Translations under genes and position numbers: made by a program
Notes under the pieces: model-generated
The model's input: the letters and a program-made list of their open reading frames with translations, nothing else
Database searches by the model: none
What the model was told of the DNA's origin: nothing
In this document: in pieces, positions 42,247-54,541 of the stretch
Numbering within the stretch: the stretch's first letter is position 1
Layout: every line of letters begins with the position of its first letter
From: Symsagittifera roscoffensis
Lineage: Eukaryota > Xenacoelomorpha > Acoela > Convolutidae
Direction: 5' to 3'
Assembly (NCBI RefSeq): GCF_963678635.1
Contig: NW_026970664.1
Span: forward strand, 1-64,000
Length of the DNA stretch: 64,000 nucleotides

Positions 42247-43030
42247 ACTTTGCTCAAGAAAATTGGAAGAATTTCAAATGATCATTTGAATTGAGGTTCT
42301 AACAGAAAACATTTAGGCTGGACTAAAAAAAGTTAAGCACTCATAGAAAAGGTGTAAAATGGAAAAAAGTGGATGGAAGCTGAGTCTAATATGAAACACT
42401 TTACTTCACTTATTCAAAAATCATGTTTTTTTTGAAGGATTCTTTCAAGAATTCGGAAATTTTATCTTAAGTCTAACTGATCTGAGCATTGTTTGTGGTC
42501 TTAAAAACACTAAATAATGCTCATCTTGGCTTGAATTAGATCAAATCTTACCGTATTTCATTTTCTTTAAGGAAAAAATGAAGAAAAAACTCAAATTTTT
42601 ATTCAAAAATTGTATCATTGTCTTAGTAACGCTCTCGGTTTTGACGCTTTTCATGTAATAAAGGATTGTTTTTTGACAATTTGAAGGAGTTCGATTAAAA
42701 AATTAGCCATAATTTTGAGATTTTTGAAAAAATCCAAAAAATTTAGTTTTTCCAAAAATTGAGATTTTTGCTTGAAAAACTTATCAACTGAGACTTTTAA
42801 TCCGAAACGTACGACAAAATTTTGAGAAATCTACTCCCTATATTAAAAAATAGAAACTCAAAACTTCGCCTCTGGGATCTGTAACTTTGCTGTGTGGGCA
42901 AAGTCCGGACCTTACCATTAAAAACTCTGAAACCTATAACCAATCTTAATACATTAGGATTTCTATTCCCTATGTTCATATACAGATTATGGACCGGATA
43001 CTCTACCAGATACTCTACGGGATACTCCAG

Positions 43031-43440
43031 GGAGATATATTGTCAACAGGTGATGTACTAATTTGTTTAGTTTTATTTTTTTTTGTCATTTTTAAGCACT
43101 AAACTTTGCCAATTGAGTGTTTGAGTATTTTGTTCTTGAATGTCCTTGTGAATGCTGTGTCTCTTTCTTAGTCTATTTAATGCCCAATTATGTCGACTAC
43201 TAGTGTCAAAGTGTTGTCCATATAGTGGAAGTGGTGCTACAACTGGGTGTCAATCCATTCAAGAGATTTACTTGTGTTTTGTAATTCCTGATATTTGTCG
43301 TTCAATTGAATTGGAAAGTTTGCTCCAAAGTATTCAATGATGTTAAGCCTGGTGTTACCGTGTTGATGGGAGGAAAAATGTTTCTGGTATTGATGAGGTT
43401 GTATATGGAGAAATCTCTTTGTTCATTTACAAGATTTGAA
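43031..43440 (-). mobile_element. Retroelement 3' tail fragment, minus copy
   Basis: Reverse complement of 37990-38400, that is, the end of the third ORF plus the tail next to the R edge. The plus frame at 43152-43340 is a shadow of it. It is cut at about 43440, where Maverick capsid-block sequence begins. Confidence 0.65.
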
Positions 43441-43505
43441 AATATCAGAAACTGTTGAAAAATTCTTTCCATAGTATCAAGAGAGAACTAAGGGATAGTA
43501 CCGGC
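43441..43505 (+). other. Scrap of Maverick minor-capsid region joined to terminal repeat
   Basis: AAAATTCTTTCCATAGTATC and the following ~45 bp are the reverse complement of 36391-36455. At about 43505 the sequence jumps to the inner part of the terminal repeat (reverse complement of about 33661), next to the shared ACCGGCG/CGATGGTA bases. This records an internal deletion of basic-protein, major-capsid and protease genes from another Maverick copy. Confidence 0.65.
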
Positions 43506-43855
43506 GATGGTACCATTGACTTACCATGTTCCAAAAAACTTATTAAAAGACCTTCATTACACAATCTACACGTAATTAACCTTTGATGTTTACAAATGAA
43601 ATCACACGCGCCAAGAATTTTGCGAAAAAACTAAACATTTCCACTCAAAAACCAAAAAGAAAAACGTTTTCTTACCATTATCTTACCATCAAACTGAAAC
43701 CATACCATCGGTATTCCCCATCTTAATACATTGTAGATTCTATTCACTATCTTAATACGTAGTATGGAAGACCGGAAATCTAAAACGCATCTTGATACAT
43801 GGGGTCATCCATGCTCCGCCCCCCTCCACTTTAGCTCTAACATTTACTACTAATG
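43505..43855 (-). repeat. Maverick terminal repeat, minus orientation
   Basis: Reverse complement of 33333-33661: GGTACCATTGACTTACCATG, CACGCGCCAAGAATTTTGC, CTTACCATTATCTTACCATC, GGAAGACCGGAAATC, ATGGGGTCATCCATGCTCC. It ends at the same R flank (ACTAATGAGTTTCTTTGC) as 33332 and 40341. Confidence 0.7.
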
Positions 43856-46760
43856 AGTTTCTTTGCTGATTTCTATTTGTCTTTAAGTGAACAAGAAAAC
43901 TTCAACTGTAGAAAAAAAACATCAAAGATTTTCTGATAAAAACGAACAGGATTGTTCTTAAAACTTCTCGTAGTAGTACACCTACATATATTATCATTTT
44001 TATCATATGCTTATCTAATTCAATTTGAATGCTTCAATTGGTTCGAATTCTCTCTTAGTAGAACTTTTTTGATAAGTTTCGGACAAAACCCCTGAATAAA
44101 ACAGTTTTTAATTATACTTAGCGAGAAAACCGAAAGTTGGCGATAACAATAACTGTGTGTTTGCAAAAAAAAGTTACACTATTAACTGTAGAAGAGAATC
44201 GTTATCTGCTAAAGTCATGCATGTACAAAATGCAGGTTAATATTTGGACGATTATTTTTATGATTTCACCTCTGCCAACAAACTGTTCATTCAATTGATT
44301 TTAATTTTTCAAGCAAAGTCAGTTCAAAAGCGAGAACCTATGTAAAGCAGAAAGCAGGATTAACTTTAAAAGATCAAATCTCATGATAAACTATGTTGTA
44401 GAAGCAAAAAAGAGATAGTGATCACAATGAAGATATTTTGGTTTCGTTTCATCCACAATCTAAAACACTTTTAAAAGCCCATCACCCCCTTTTTCATGTT
44501 ATTTTAACATAAAAATGTTCATTTTATGTCAATTGTTTAAATTTACTACTATTAACGTGAAACATTTCTCAGAATTTGATGTTTTCGTATAAATTTGGGT
44601 TCATCATTTATATCTTTACAATTTTTTCTCGATTTTTCGATTTTATACAATAGTCTGCTCTAGATGTTTTCTTCAAATTTAAAATTTAAGGCTCAAACAA
44701 GAACATACAGTATCGTTGAAATGATAAAGTATTACGAGTAAGTTTTTTCTCAAAATAGAATCAATCTGAATTTGGCAGATCTAGAAAAAACTAAAAAATT
44801 GAAGCTTTCTGACAAAACAAAATAAAAATTCAATTTGATTCTAGGAGTTTTGAGATCAATTTGCTTCAATTCAGGTTATATGTAATAGGTTTAGGAACAA
44901 ATCCAACATAAAAACGCTTATGTATTCTTAATTATGTGTAACCCAGTCAAAATAATTTTTATTGAAGATAACAGATGAAGCCCAAATCAATATCTAACGT
45001 ACTGTGGAAATTGTATTTTTGCTCTTGAAGCTTCAGTTGATTTTCAGTCAAATAAATAGGCGGAACCATTAGAGTTTGTGCTCAAGGAATTTTGCGTCAG
45101 TATTTGAAAAATATTGTCCGGTTGGTAAATTTCATACCTGAATTTTGTTTTCTGAGTCAATGTACTAATTGTTTTTTGGAAAACAAGTTCAGAGCTGGGT
45201 TTCTTTGCTTATTTTTGCTTGTACTTCAGAGAATAACTGAAAAATCTACTGTACAAAAAAATATCGAAGCTTTTCAGATTAAAATCAACAGATTTATTCT
45301 CAAAATTTTTCGTATGAGTACATCTGTGATTTCTCATTTCTACCCTATGCTTAGATATTTAAGTTTGAGTGCTTCAATTGGTTCCAATTCTATCTCACTA
45401 GAACAATTTTGGGAAGTTTCAGACAAAATCCAGAATCATTTTGCGCGAAAATGATTTTTAGTGTTCAGAAAAATCGTTTGTTTGCTAAAAAATTTACAGT
45501 AACAACTGAAGAAGATAATGGCCTCTGCTGAAGGTTAGCATGTGCAAAATAGAGTGTAATAAATACACGATTGCCTTTCTAATTTTACCTCTGTCACCAA
45601 AATGTTTGTTTCAATCGATATTGATTCGCCCCTAAATGCCCCAGTTCTGACTAAATTTTCATGCAAAGTGAGTTCAAAGGCGAGAACCTATGGAAAGCAG
45701 AGAGAAGGAACAACTTTAAAAATTTGAATTTTTTTAGAACATTCATGATAAGTAATGTCGTAAAAGCGAAAAAGCGATAGCGATCAGTTATGAAGATGTT
45801 TTGGTTTCTATTCATCCACAATCTAATATAATTTAAAAAACTTCCACCCCTCCTTTATGTTCTTCCAAGATCAAAACATTCCATTTTCATCAATTACTCA
45901 AATTTACTGTACTTAATGTTAATTTTATCTCAGAACTTGTAGTTTTGTACAAATTTGGGTTCATCATTCACAAAAAAACCGAGAAAGAGTTGAATCATAA
46001 ACTATGCTCAAGAAAACTCGAAGAATTGTTAAATGATCAATTCAATTGAGGGTCTAACAAAAAACATTTAGGCTGGACTAAAAAAAGTTAAGCACTCATA
46101 GAAAAGGTGTAAGATGGAAAAAGTTGGATGGAAGCTGAGTCTTGTATGAAACACTTTACTTCACTTATTCAAAAATTACGTTTTTTTTTGAAGGATTCTT
46201 TCAAGAATTCGGAAATTTTAGCATAAGTCTAACTGATCTGAGCATTGTTTCTGGTCTTAAAAACACTAAATAATGCTCATCTTGGCTTGAATTAGGTTAA
46301 ATCCTACCGTATTTTTTTTTCTTTGAGGAAAAAATGAAGGAAAAACTCATATTTTTAATCAAAAATTGTATCGTTATCTTAGTAAGATACTAGTTAGTCA
46401 ACAAAATTGGTTTTGACGCTATCCATGTATTAAAGCATTGTTTTTTGACAATTCGTAGAAGTTCGATTAAAAAATTAGCCATAATTTGGAGATTTTTGAA
46501 AAAATTCGGAAAATTGAGTTTTTTCCAAAAAACTGAGATTTTTGCTTGAAAAACTTATCAACTGAGACTTTTAATCCGAAACGTACGACAAAATTTTGAG
46601 AAATCTACTCCCTATATTAAAAAATAGAAACTCAAAACTTCGCCTCTGGGATCTGTAACTTTGCTGCATGGGCAAAATCCGGCTCCATAAATTTTTTGAA
46701 ATGTTTTCTCGGACCTTACCATTAAAAACTCTTAAACCTATAACCAATCTCAATACATTA
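43856..46760 (+). repeat. R repeat, copy g (reverse orientation, full length)
   Basis: Reverse complement of copy d over its length (both tandem halves), ending in the terminal-repeat-like edge and two 12-bp units near 46800-46830. After that a short unique AT segment (46830-46860) replaces the usual spacer before the retroelement tail. Confidence 0.75.
45059..45533 (+). pseudogene. R-encoded upstream exon, copy g
   Basis: Open from just after TAA at 45053-45055: GGTIRVCAQGILRQYLKN, LVNFIPEFCFLSQCTNC, KFRAGFLCLFLLVLQR, NIEAFQIKINRFILKIF, STSVISHFYPMLRYLSLS, EQFWEVSDK. A one-base deletion near 45428 (GACAAAATCC versus GACAAAAATCC in copy f) shifts the remaining 35 codons. The AAG|GT donor is at 45533/45534. 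This copy and copy e extend the exon upstream to at least 45059. Confidence 0.45.
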
Positions 46761-46869
46761 GGATTTCTATTCCCTATGTTCATATACAGATTATGGACCG
46801 GATACTCTACCAGATATTCTACGGGATAATAGATCACTAAACTATAATAAACTGTAGATAATAATACAC

Positions 46870-49800
46870 TAAACTTTGCCAATAGAGTGTTTGAGCATTT
46901 TGTTCTTGAATGTCCTTGTGAATGCTGTGTCTCTTTCTTAGTCTATTTAAGGCCCAATTATGTAGACTACTAGTGTCAAGGTGTTGTCCATATAGTGGAA
47001 GTGGTGCTACAACTGGGTTCTAATCTATTTAAGAGATTTACTTGTGTTTTGTAATTCCTGATATTTGTTGTTCAATTGATTTGGAAAGTTTGCTCCAAAG
47101 TATTCATTGATATTAAGCCTGGTGTTAACGTGTTGATGGGAGTAAAAATGTTTCTGGTATTGATGAGGTTGTATATGGGGAAATCTCTATTGGTTCATTA
47201 AGAGATTTGGTTCGCCTTGATTAATTACATAGTTCATCCAATAGGGGAGTCTGTGTGGAGAAGTGAGGAGTTGAACGGGTTTCCGCTAATTTGATACAAA
47301 AAATGGTGTTGAGCCTAGATAAACTGATGGAAGGTTGGGTGTTCTTTGTCGTGATATTGAACTTATAGATGGTGGTGTGCTTTGTTTAGTATTGCTTGAA
47401 ATATTTGAGGGGTTTGATGAGGATATGTTGAATTGGACTCGTGGTGTTGTTAGCGTCCTAGTTCGTCGTGGGTGAATTATTTGTCTGTTGATGGTTGTAG
47501 TTGGGCTTTGATTTTGTCTTGATGTCTTGTTCGATTAGGTTTTGTTGTAATGCTGGGTCAATATTAAATTTTGCTTGGTACTGCGGTTCCCTATATGTGC
47601 ATGGGCTGGTGTTAATGTTTCTGACATTGGTGCATGCCTTTCTTCAAAAGTTTGTGGATTTTCTATGAAAAATATTCGAGGAGATGATTGTAGCTGGCTT
47701 GATTGGCTTGTGGTAGGTGTTGACTGGGGATTCCTGGATGGGTTCGTAGACGGGGAATCTTTTATCGGGGAGGGTCAGCAATTTTGATTTTTGAACATAA
47801 ATTTTTTCAATGGGCTGATTAAAATGAATGTCTTTAGTAATATTATCCAACAAGGGTTTCCATTAAAACTAATGCTAGACCAAATGCACATATGGCCGTC
47901 TTGAAAAATTTGAAACGGGTCACGATAAGGGAAGCTATTAAATTTAGAAAAAAAAATTATCAAAAGTTATTTTTTATTCAGCAAGTCTTATAACATTTAG
48001 AATAAATGATTTTCATTATCGTACCTGGTTATGTTTTCAATGATTTGGGAAAGAGAAAGGTAGGTTTGGAGCATGGAATAAAAAATTAAAAATTGTACAA
48101 AAAGACTATGTTTATGATTATTATAAATTCTAAATTGTCGCTTTGTATAAAAAAGCAAAACACTTAAGATTTATGGTAAATTTGACTTAAAGATAAAAAG
48201 AAAAGTTCTAAGAAAGTGTTTGACTAACTTCAAATTGAGCATTTGAAAATTGATTTGCTTTCCAAATTCTTTTGAATTATTTTCAAAAAGGTTTCGATTT
48301 GGGTCGAACTGCTTATTGATTTTTGGTAAGTGGATTGGGAATGAAAAGGTTTGGGTGAAAGTAAATCAAGAGTTTTGGGTACAAGGTTTCTGATTCTTGT
48401 TTTTTTCACGTGATGATCAGGGTTTCTGTGAGGTAAGGGGTCTTCCGGTTGGGCTTTTTCTATGAATTTCGTTTTATTGAACTAATTTCGTATTTTTCTT
48501 CTGGTGATTTTTGGGTTCTGATTGTTGTCAATATTTTGATTTTTGTATTGATTGATAGACGTGGGTTGAATTTTTTATACGATTTTTGTTCAAGTTGTCA
48601 ATTATTAGGGTTTTGCTTAATTTGACCAGAAGATCTTTTAGTTCAAGGTGCATTTCTAGTTCAATTTGGATTTATGTCGGCTAATGATAACAGTGGCGTT
48701 GAATAAGGAATGAGATAATTTCAAGTGATCTGATTGGTTGGTTTTTTAATGATTTTTTTCCTGAGAAAAAAAAAATGAAAATTGGAGAAAAGGTATTGAA
48801 AAATGTCGATTTAAGCTTTTTGTGCAAACGTTTGGTGATGAATAAATTTTTGGAAGAAATTTGGGAGTATAACAACTCATTAGAAATTTGTTGGAATTCT
48901 ACTCTCTTTATTATTGTAGACTGGGGGATAAAAAATTATTTTAATTTTTCATTGGTTGATGCCGAAGTCGAAAAGTTTGATGTCCTTTATCTCAGGATTA
49001 AAAATTGGTCTGGTAAATTTGGAATTGTTCTTTGTTTTGTAGCGGGATTTTTGAGATCTATTTCTGATAATCTTTGTATTAATTTGAAGGATGATTGGGT
49101 TTTTCCATGATTTGATTTGGTATTTTCCTAATGTGTCGTACCTTTTTTGAAATTAATTTCTGATTTGTGAAATTTAGGAATACAATTGTTACAATTTTGA
49201 GATCTGAAATTGGTGTAAAGTGTGAGTTTCTTTGGGACTAAACGTTAAGTATTTGTACTAGTTTCCTTGCTATTTTTTGATATATTTCCTTGTAATTTTT
49301 TTTGTTTCTGTGTAAAATCTTTTCTACATGGGTGCCGGAAGCTATTTTCAAACTTTGTGCGTGATGAAGATGAAAATGATCTTCATCATGAGTATGGAAT
49401 GACAATTATATTAAATAGAGTCTTTGATTGGTTGGCAATATCCCTGTGCATTTTTTGAGGAATTTGCCATGACATCGACGGTTTTTTTTCTGATTTCATA
49501 AAGACCTTTTTGAACAAGTCGCAGCTTTTTGAAATTGCTGTTTAAATTATGAAGTTTGGAATTAAAACAAATGTTCCTTTTTTTAGATTTGATGCTGGTG
49601 TAAAACGTGAATTTGTTTGAGACTGAATAATTTGTATTTGTAACAATCTCTCTTCAATGTTTTGATAAATTTCGTTGTGTTTTTTATCTTTGATTAAAAA
49701 CCTGTATGTAGGGGTTCCAGAGGCTAATCGTATTATTTGTGAGTGATGAAAATGATCTTCATGATGTGTGTAAAGTGGTAGGTTATAAAACATTAAATTA

Positions 49801-52270
49801 TGAATTTTCGTTTTCACTTTCGTAATCTGTGCTATCATAGTGCATATGATTTAGTTGCTTCTATCTTTTCCTGGTGGGTCTGGAATTGTTCCACTTGTAG
49901 TTTGTTATTGATTTTTACCGATGATTTTTAGGTTTGATACTTCTATAGTTATGATTACTACTCCGATGTGGTGATTCAGAATAAATTATTGATCGATTTT
50001 GGTAGCTCTTCTGAAAAGATCTAGAAAGTGCAGGAAATCTGTTGTTAAAGTTTTTTTATATGATCTGTTATTTGAGAAATTTCTTTTTCGATTATGTGAA
50101 TAATTCCGATTGCGTTTCTTTGATTAATTTCTTTATCGGCCGTTTGAAAAATATCAGTTTCGATTATTTGAAGGTGATTGATTTCTATATTAAAAAGAAC
50201 AATTACTATATCTAAATTGTGAGTTATGTTGTGATTTTTGTCTAGTTGAAGATCGTCCCAAAAATTTTTTGGAGTATGGTGATTGTGGTCTGCTAGTACT
50301 ATAGATGGGTAGGAGTGTTTTTTTTTTTTCATTTTTTGGTAAAAAGTTTTATTTGGTTCTTTTTTTGGTGACCGATTTGATTTATCTCATTGTTTTTGTC
50401 TGCATTCCTTGATGCTACGACCATACTGCGGCAATAATTACACAATTTCTTGATTGAGTTTTATTTGAAAAATTAGGTTCTTTATTTTTAGGACTTGAGT
50501 GGTTTTTTGCTGAATCATTATCGGAGTCTTGGATCTTGTTTGTATGTGAAGCAGTTGTCTGAATATTATTCATATTTTGTGATTTCAAATTATCTGTTTC
50601 TTCCAGCTTTTTTGTGATTTCCGCTGGTTTTGGGTTTTCTACGAGCTTGTGGAAATGTATGTCTGTTTGCAAAATGATGAGGTATGCGAAACTCTTATTT
50701 TTATTGCTATTTTTCTTAAATTAGGTGTTGTGGTCATCAGTAAAATTTTGTCAATTTTGTATTTTTATAACCGTTTGTACTCAGAGAGTATGCTTTTTGT
50801 GCCAGAGTTTCTAGTCTTACAGCGAGTAGTTTTTTGTAGTTTCGTCTGGGAGTCTGCGAAATTCATTGCATGAAACTCCTTGATGTTGTTTGTTTCTTTC
50901 AGAGTCAAACTTTCAGTTTCTTGTGTAAAATTGTTTCCGATCGGATACGATTTCTATGATTAATTTTGAAAACCATTAGACTGAGCAGCAGCGTCGAGTG
51001 TAATTTGTAATAGTACTGTACACATATGATTCCAATTTTGGCGAAGTGGTGTGTTTATAGGTTTTGGACTTATGTTTAATTTTAGATTAGCTGTGACAGG
51101 AGTTAAACAACCTTGTACTGCGTTTTCAAGATTTTTTTTCTGTGAAAACCAAAACTGGTTCATTGATGTTTTCGATGATCCACCAATGAGGTTTAGATTC
51201 GTTGTCATTTGGAGTGATTCTGCTGTATTTCGTTTTTGTGTTAAGTTTGTGCGGTACTTTTTAGTAATTTCATGTTGTTGTTAATAAAAGTGTAGTGGAA
51301 TTTCATTTCTCGGTGAATCGAGTTGGTAACCTTAAAAACTCAGTTGATATTGTGGTTTTATGTTAATCACTGATTTTACAAAGTTTTGTTTTGTAGGGTA
51401 TTGCCGTTTTGTTTGTCGTGGCTTTGAAGGTTCATTTAATGTTCACAATTTTCTGGTAGAAAAATATCATCTTGTTGATCTATGTCAATCCATTTGTATT
51501 TTCGGTGATTAGTATTGTACTGTTGTTGATTTGAATTAAAGTACTCTACATCTTCTGAGTAGTCTGGTTGATTTCTAATGAACTATCTAATATTTGATTT
51601 GTTTTCTGTTGAAAAAACGGATAATTCTTATTGCTAATTGTCTCAGATTTTCTCTTATCAGGGAAACATACAGATTCAGACATCGGATTTTTAGCTCTTG
51701 GCTGAGTTTATTTATGTTCCTGAGATTGGTTTGTGTGGCAATAAGTTGTCGTGCCAGTGGATTGCTAGCTGATATTAATATTTGTAGAAACAATTGTAAT
51801 TATGGTTTGCGAAATTGCTTCAACTTATATGTTTTGGTTTGTTAAATGGATGTTTTTAGATAGTTGTCTATAGGTTTGAAAATCCATTTGTGGGTATTTT
51901 GGAATGACTGATAGTTTAACTGTTTATTTGGTTGTTGTAAGGTGGACAGGAATATTGTTTTTGTTCTGTGGTGTGTAATCGTTGGATATATAGGCGAAAC
52001 AATTGGTTTCGTTGTTGTGAGTATTGTTTCAACAATTTCTTTGCATACAAATTGCGATCAAGTCTGGATATCTTATTGTGTCCATTTCGTAGTTCCGTTC
52101 AAATTTTCTTGTATATTTATGATTGTCGAGTTTAGACTGCTATTAAAATCCGTATCATTAAATCTTGTTACGTAATTTAAGGGTGTGGTATCGGTTGTTA
52201 ATGGAGTTTGTTTTAAATAATCTCTATGTACTGAGATGCTTGCAATTGTTGCACTTGGTTTATACATGTG
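46870..52270 (-). mobile_element. Core-deleted Ty3/gypsy-type retroelement, minus copy (longer)
   Basis: Read on the minus strand: gag N-terminus (52267-52073, PLTTDTTPLNYVTRF), further gag (51208-50960, TPVTANLKLNISPKPI), Asn/Lys/Ser-rich gag end with zinc-knuckle region (50672-50332), integrase C-terminal region (49838-49542, NSRFTPASNLKKGTFVLIPN) with its partial duplication (49460-49260), then the third ORF with a hydrophobic segment (about 47960-47850) and Ser/Pro-rich tail (47853-47230). As in 27560-30300, protease, RT, RNase H and the integrase core are absent; the junction falls at the same site (near 49800). Stops are frequent. The plus-strand ORFs here (47575-47787, 48775-49110, 50649-50873, 51051-51284) are shadows. 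Confidence 0.6.
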
Positions 52271-52299
52271 GTATTTGAACCAGTTAAAAACTAGTATTT

Positions 52300-53000
52300 T
52301 TTTCGATTTTTATAATTGATAAAACTATCCCTGTAAAACTTTTCTAAATAACCAACCCTGATTCATAACTGAAACTTACTATATTTTGCATAGCTGAAAC
52401 TATTCATAATTCGAGCAACAGAACAGAACAAATATAACTTAGCAGTTAGTCGTTCTCCTTCAGAACAGTTCCTGATACCTTATTTCGCAAATACCAGTAT
52501 ACACTAGATTTATTGAGTCTTGAAGATATAAGAGTCAGACTAAGATCGGTATTAGACTGAGAAGTTGCACGAATCTATCCGACCGAAAAGAAGATCCAGC
52601 CTTATCTGAAATTACTCTATGAGTGAGCCACCCGCACATAATTTCATCTGGTGCGACCAAGTGTTTCGAACAAAGACCTCAACAAATTTAGATTTAGCAA
52701 TGTCAAAAAAGACATAAGAGTTAAGATCCAAACACATAACGCAAAAATTTTTGAGAAGTAAACCAACGATTATTTAAGCTTACACCAGGTCAAAATCAGA
52801 ATAACGGACCGAGCCGAGCCTTTGCATCATGAAACGAAAAAGCAGAATACAACGACTACTTCTCTTCAAAATTATCAATGCAGTAAATTTTGATTCACTA
52901 ACATCAAATAATTTACTTGGAGCATTAAGACTCGTTTCCAAGCCATATACCTCTGAATACTGCATATCCAATAATAAATAAAATATTTACGACTGATATA
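52300..53000 (-). other. Possible 5' LTR or leader of the minus-strand retroelement
   Basis: This tract lies immediately upstream (minus sense) of the gag start at 52267. On the minus strand it has a polyadenylation-type AATAAA (about 52521-52516) and a moderately balanced base composition. I could not find a second copy near 46870 to prove an LTR. Only short, weak similarity to 63380-63400 (TTTCAG-GATAAG blocks) is seen. No protein-coding gene is supported. Confidence 0.25.
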
Positions 53001-54541
53001 AAGATACAAATGTCGTTCATTTCCAACAAATCTGCAGTAAAGTTGTTACTTTTGGAAATTTAAAGATTAATTGAATAAAAAATACAAAAAATTAGTAAAT
53101 CAATTTAACGTTAGCTTTAATAATTTTATTAAAATACTCCCTTGCTTCTAAAGGACTCATATCTTAATGGTTTCACAGGTTAATTTTCTTTGTTTCTTCA
53201 TCTAAACTATAACCACAATCACTCAGAAATTGAAAACTATTTAATCTACAACTTTCAAATCGGTCTTTTCTTAAATTTATAATCTTTTTTAAATCTTAAA
53301 CCTTTAACCTAAATATAGCCAAGGCCTTTCCTTGTTGCGTAAAAACCATAAAAATTTTTTGAACGGGATCCTCAAGGCTATCCATGAATCTTTTATTTTA
53401 AACCTAATTCTAAGTTTTAATTCGTTTAAAAAATTTTAATTATCAAGCCTTTCTTTGGATCAGTTAGAACAACTTTGTTATCTTCATCTCTTGATAAAAA
53501 ATATCTAATGACCTCAAACGTCGATTCACTCCCCAATCTTTATCAAAGACCCAGGACTAATATAATTTTAAAAAAATCTAGCAATATAATTAGGATAAAC
53601 AGTGAAGAACTTCGGTTACTCATTTTTCACTTTAGCCCCTCCTCTTAATTGACCCAGTCTTGAACATATCCAAAAGTGGTAAGCTTTAAAATAGTATCTA
53701 AAGATCTACCTGTGTTTTAAATATACCTTTTGCGGATTGACCTGCAATTCTCCAACATTCGATCACAAATCAAAACTCTTTATAAGATTAATGAATTTTT
53801 TCTTAATAAAAAAATTAATCATCGAGAGAGTATAAAATCATTCTTGAGAATTGATGTACTCTCTTTCCAACCCATCTACACTCAACAACCTTAGCCCATT
53901 TTAATCCTTCCCTTTGTCATTTACTCACAAAGCGGTTCTGTTAGAGGACAAGTACATTTTTGCCATAATCTAATCGCAAATTTGTTGGAAAAAAATTTAG
54001 CCCTTGTAAACAAGAAATTTCTGAAGTAAAAATCAAAACATCACTATTTATCAGGCATCAATAAAATCACTTTACCTTACGGCATTTTACTATCGAAATT
54101 CAACCACTACAATTATCGAATCAAACACCACACAGAATACAAACAGATGATATAGAATTAGACTTCTCAAAAAAAATTTCACAGAATATATCAAAAAAGG
54201 TCAACGTCAAAACTCACGAAGAGCAAACTCAATTTTGACATATTATTTGTTTCCACCATTTAGAGCTATGCTTCTATATTAGAAACAAATAAAACCTTTT
54301 ATGTATCGCCACCTCAAACATCTTGACAATCAATAGTAAATAGAGATAAAAAACTTTTCTTACGATTTCTACAAGGAACTCGTGAAACTCACTGACAATG
54401 AAACATCAAAAAAATTGATCTACAAAGAACCCTACCATGGTGCATTATTGATTTTTTTCAACAAAACAATTTAGAACTTAAAAAAAATTTTCGACAACAA
54501 ACAAACGATGAAACAATGTTGGCAGACGAAAGAGATTATAT
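53001..54541. other. AT-rich tract without recognisable gene
   Basis: Both strands have dense stops. By position it should contain the 5' region (LTR, primer-binding site) of the plus-strand retroelement starting at about 54542, but I could not identify LTR ends, a tRNA-complementary site or a repeat of the 62750-63900 tract. Retroelement-like Lys/Asn-rich coding fragments may begin at about 53990. Confidence 0.3.

Larger units (their letters stand above)
40563..42920 (+). repeat. R repeat, copy f (reverse orientation)
   Basis: Reverse complement of about 30490-32817 in copy d, and of 38565-39815 in copy e. With copy e it forms an inverted repeat around about 40190. It contains both R exons and ends in the 12-bp repeat edge at 42905-43030. 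Confidence 0.75.

Noticed and set aside
47575-47787. 70-codon Trp/Gly/Asp-rich plus-strand ORF
   Set aside because: Reverse complement of the retroelement third ORF; such composition is the usual shadow of a Pro/Ser/Asn-rich frame.
52440-53960. Stretch considered as an rRNA or organellar insert
   Set aside because: No conserved rRNA core motif or tRNA cloverleaf could be recognised.
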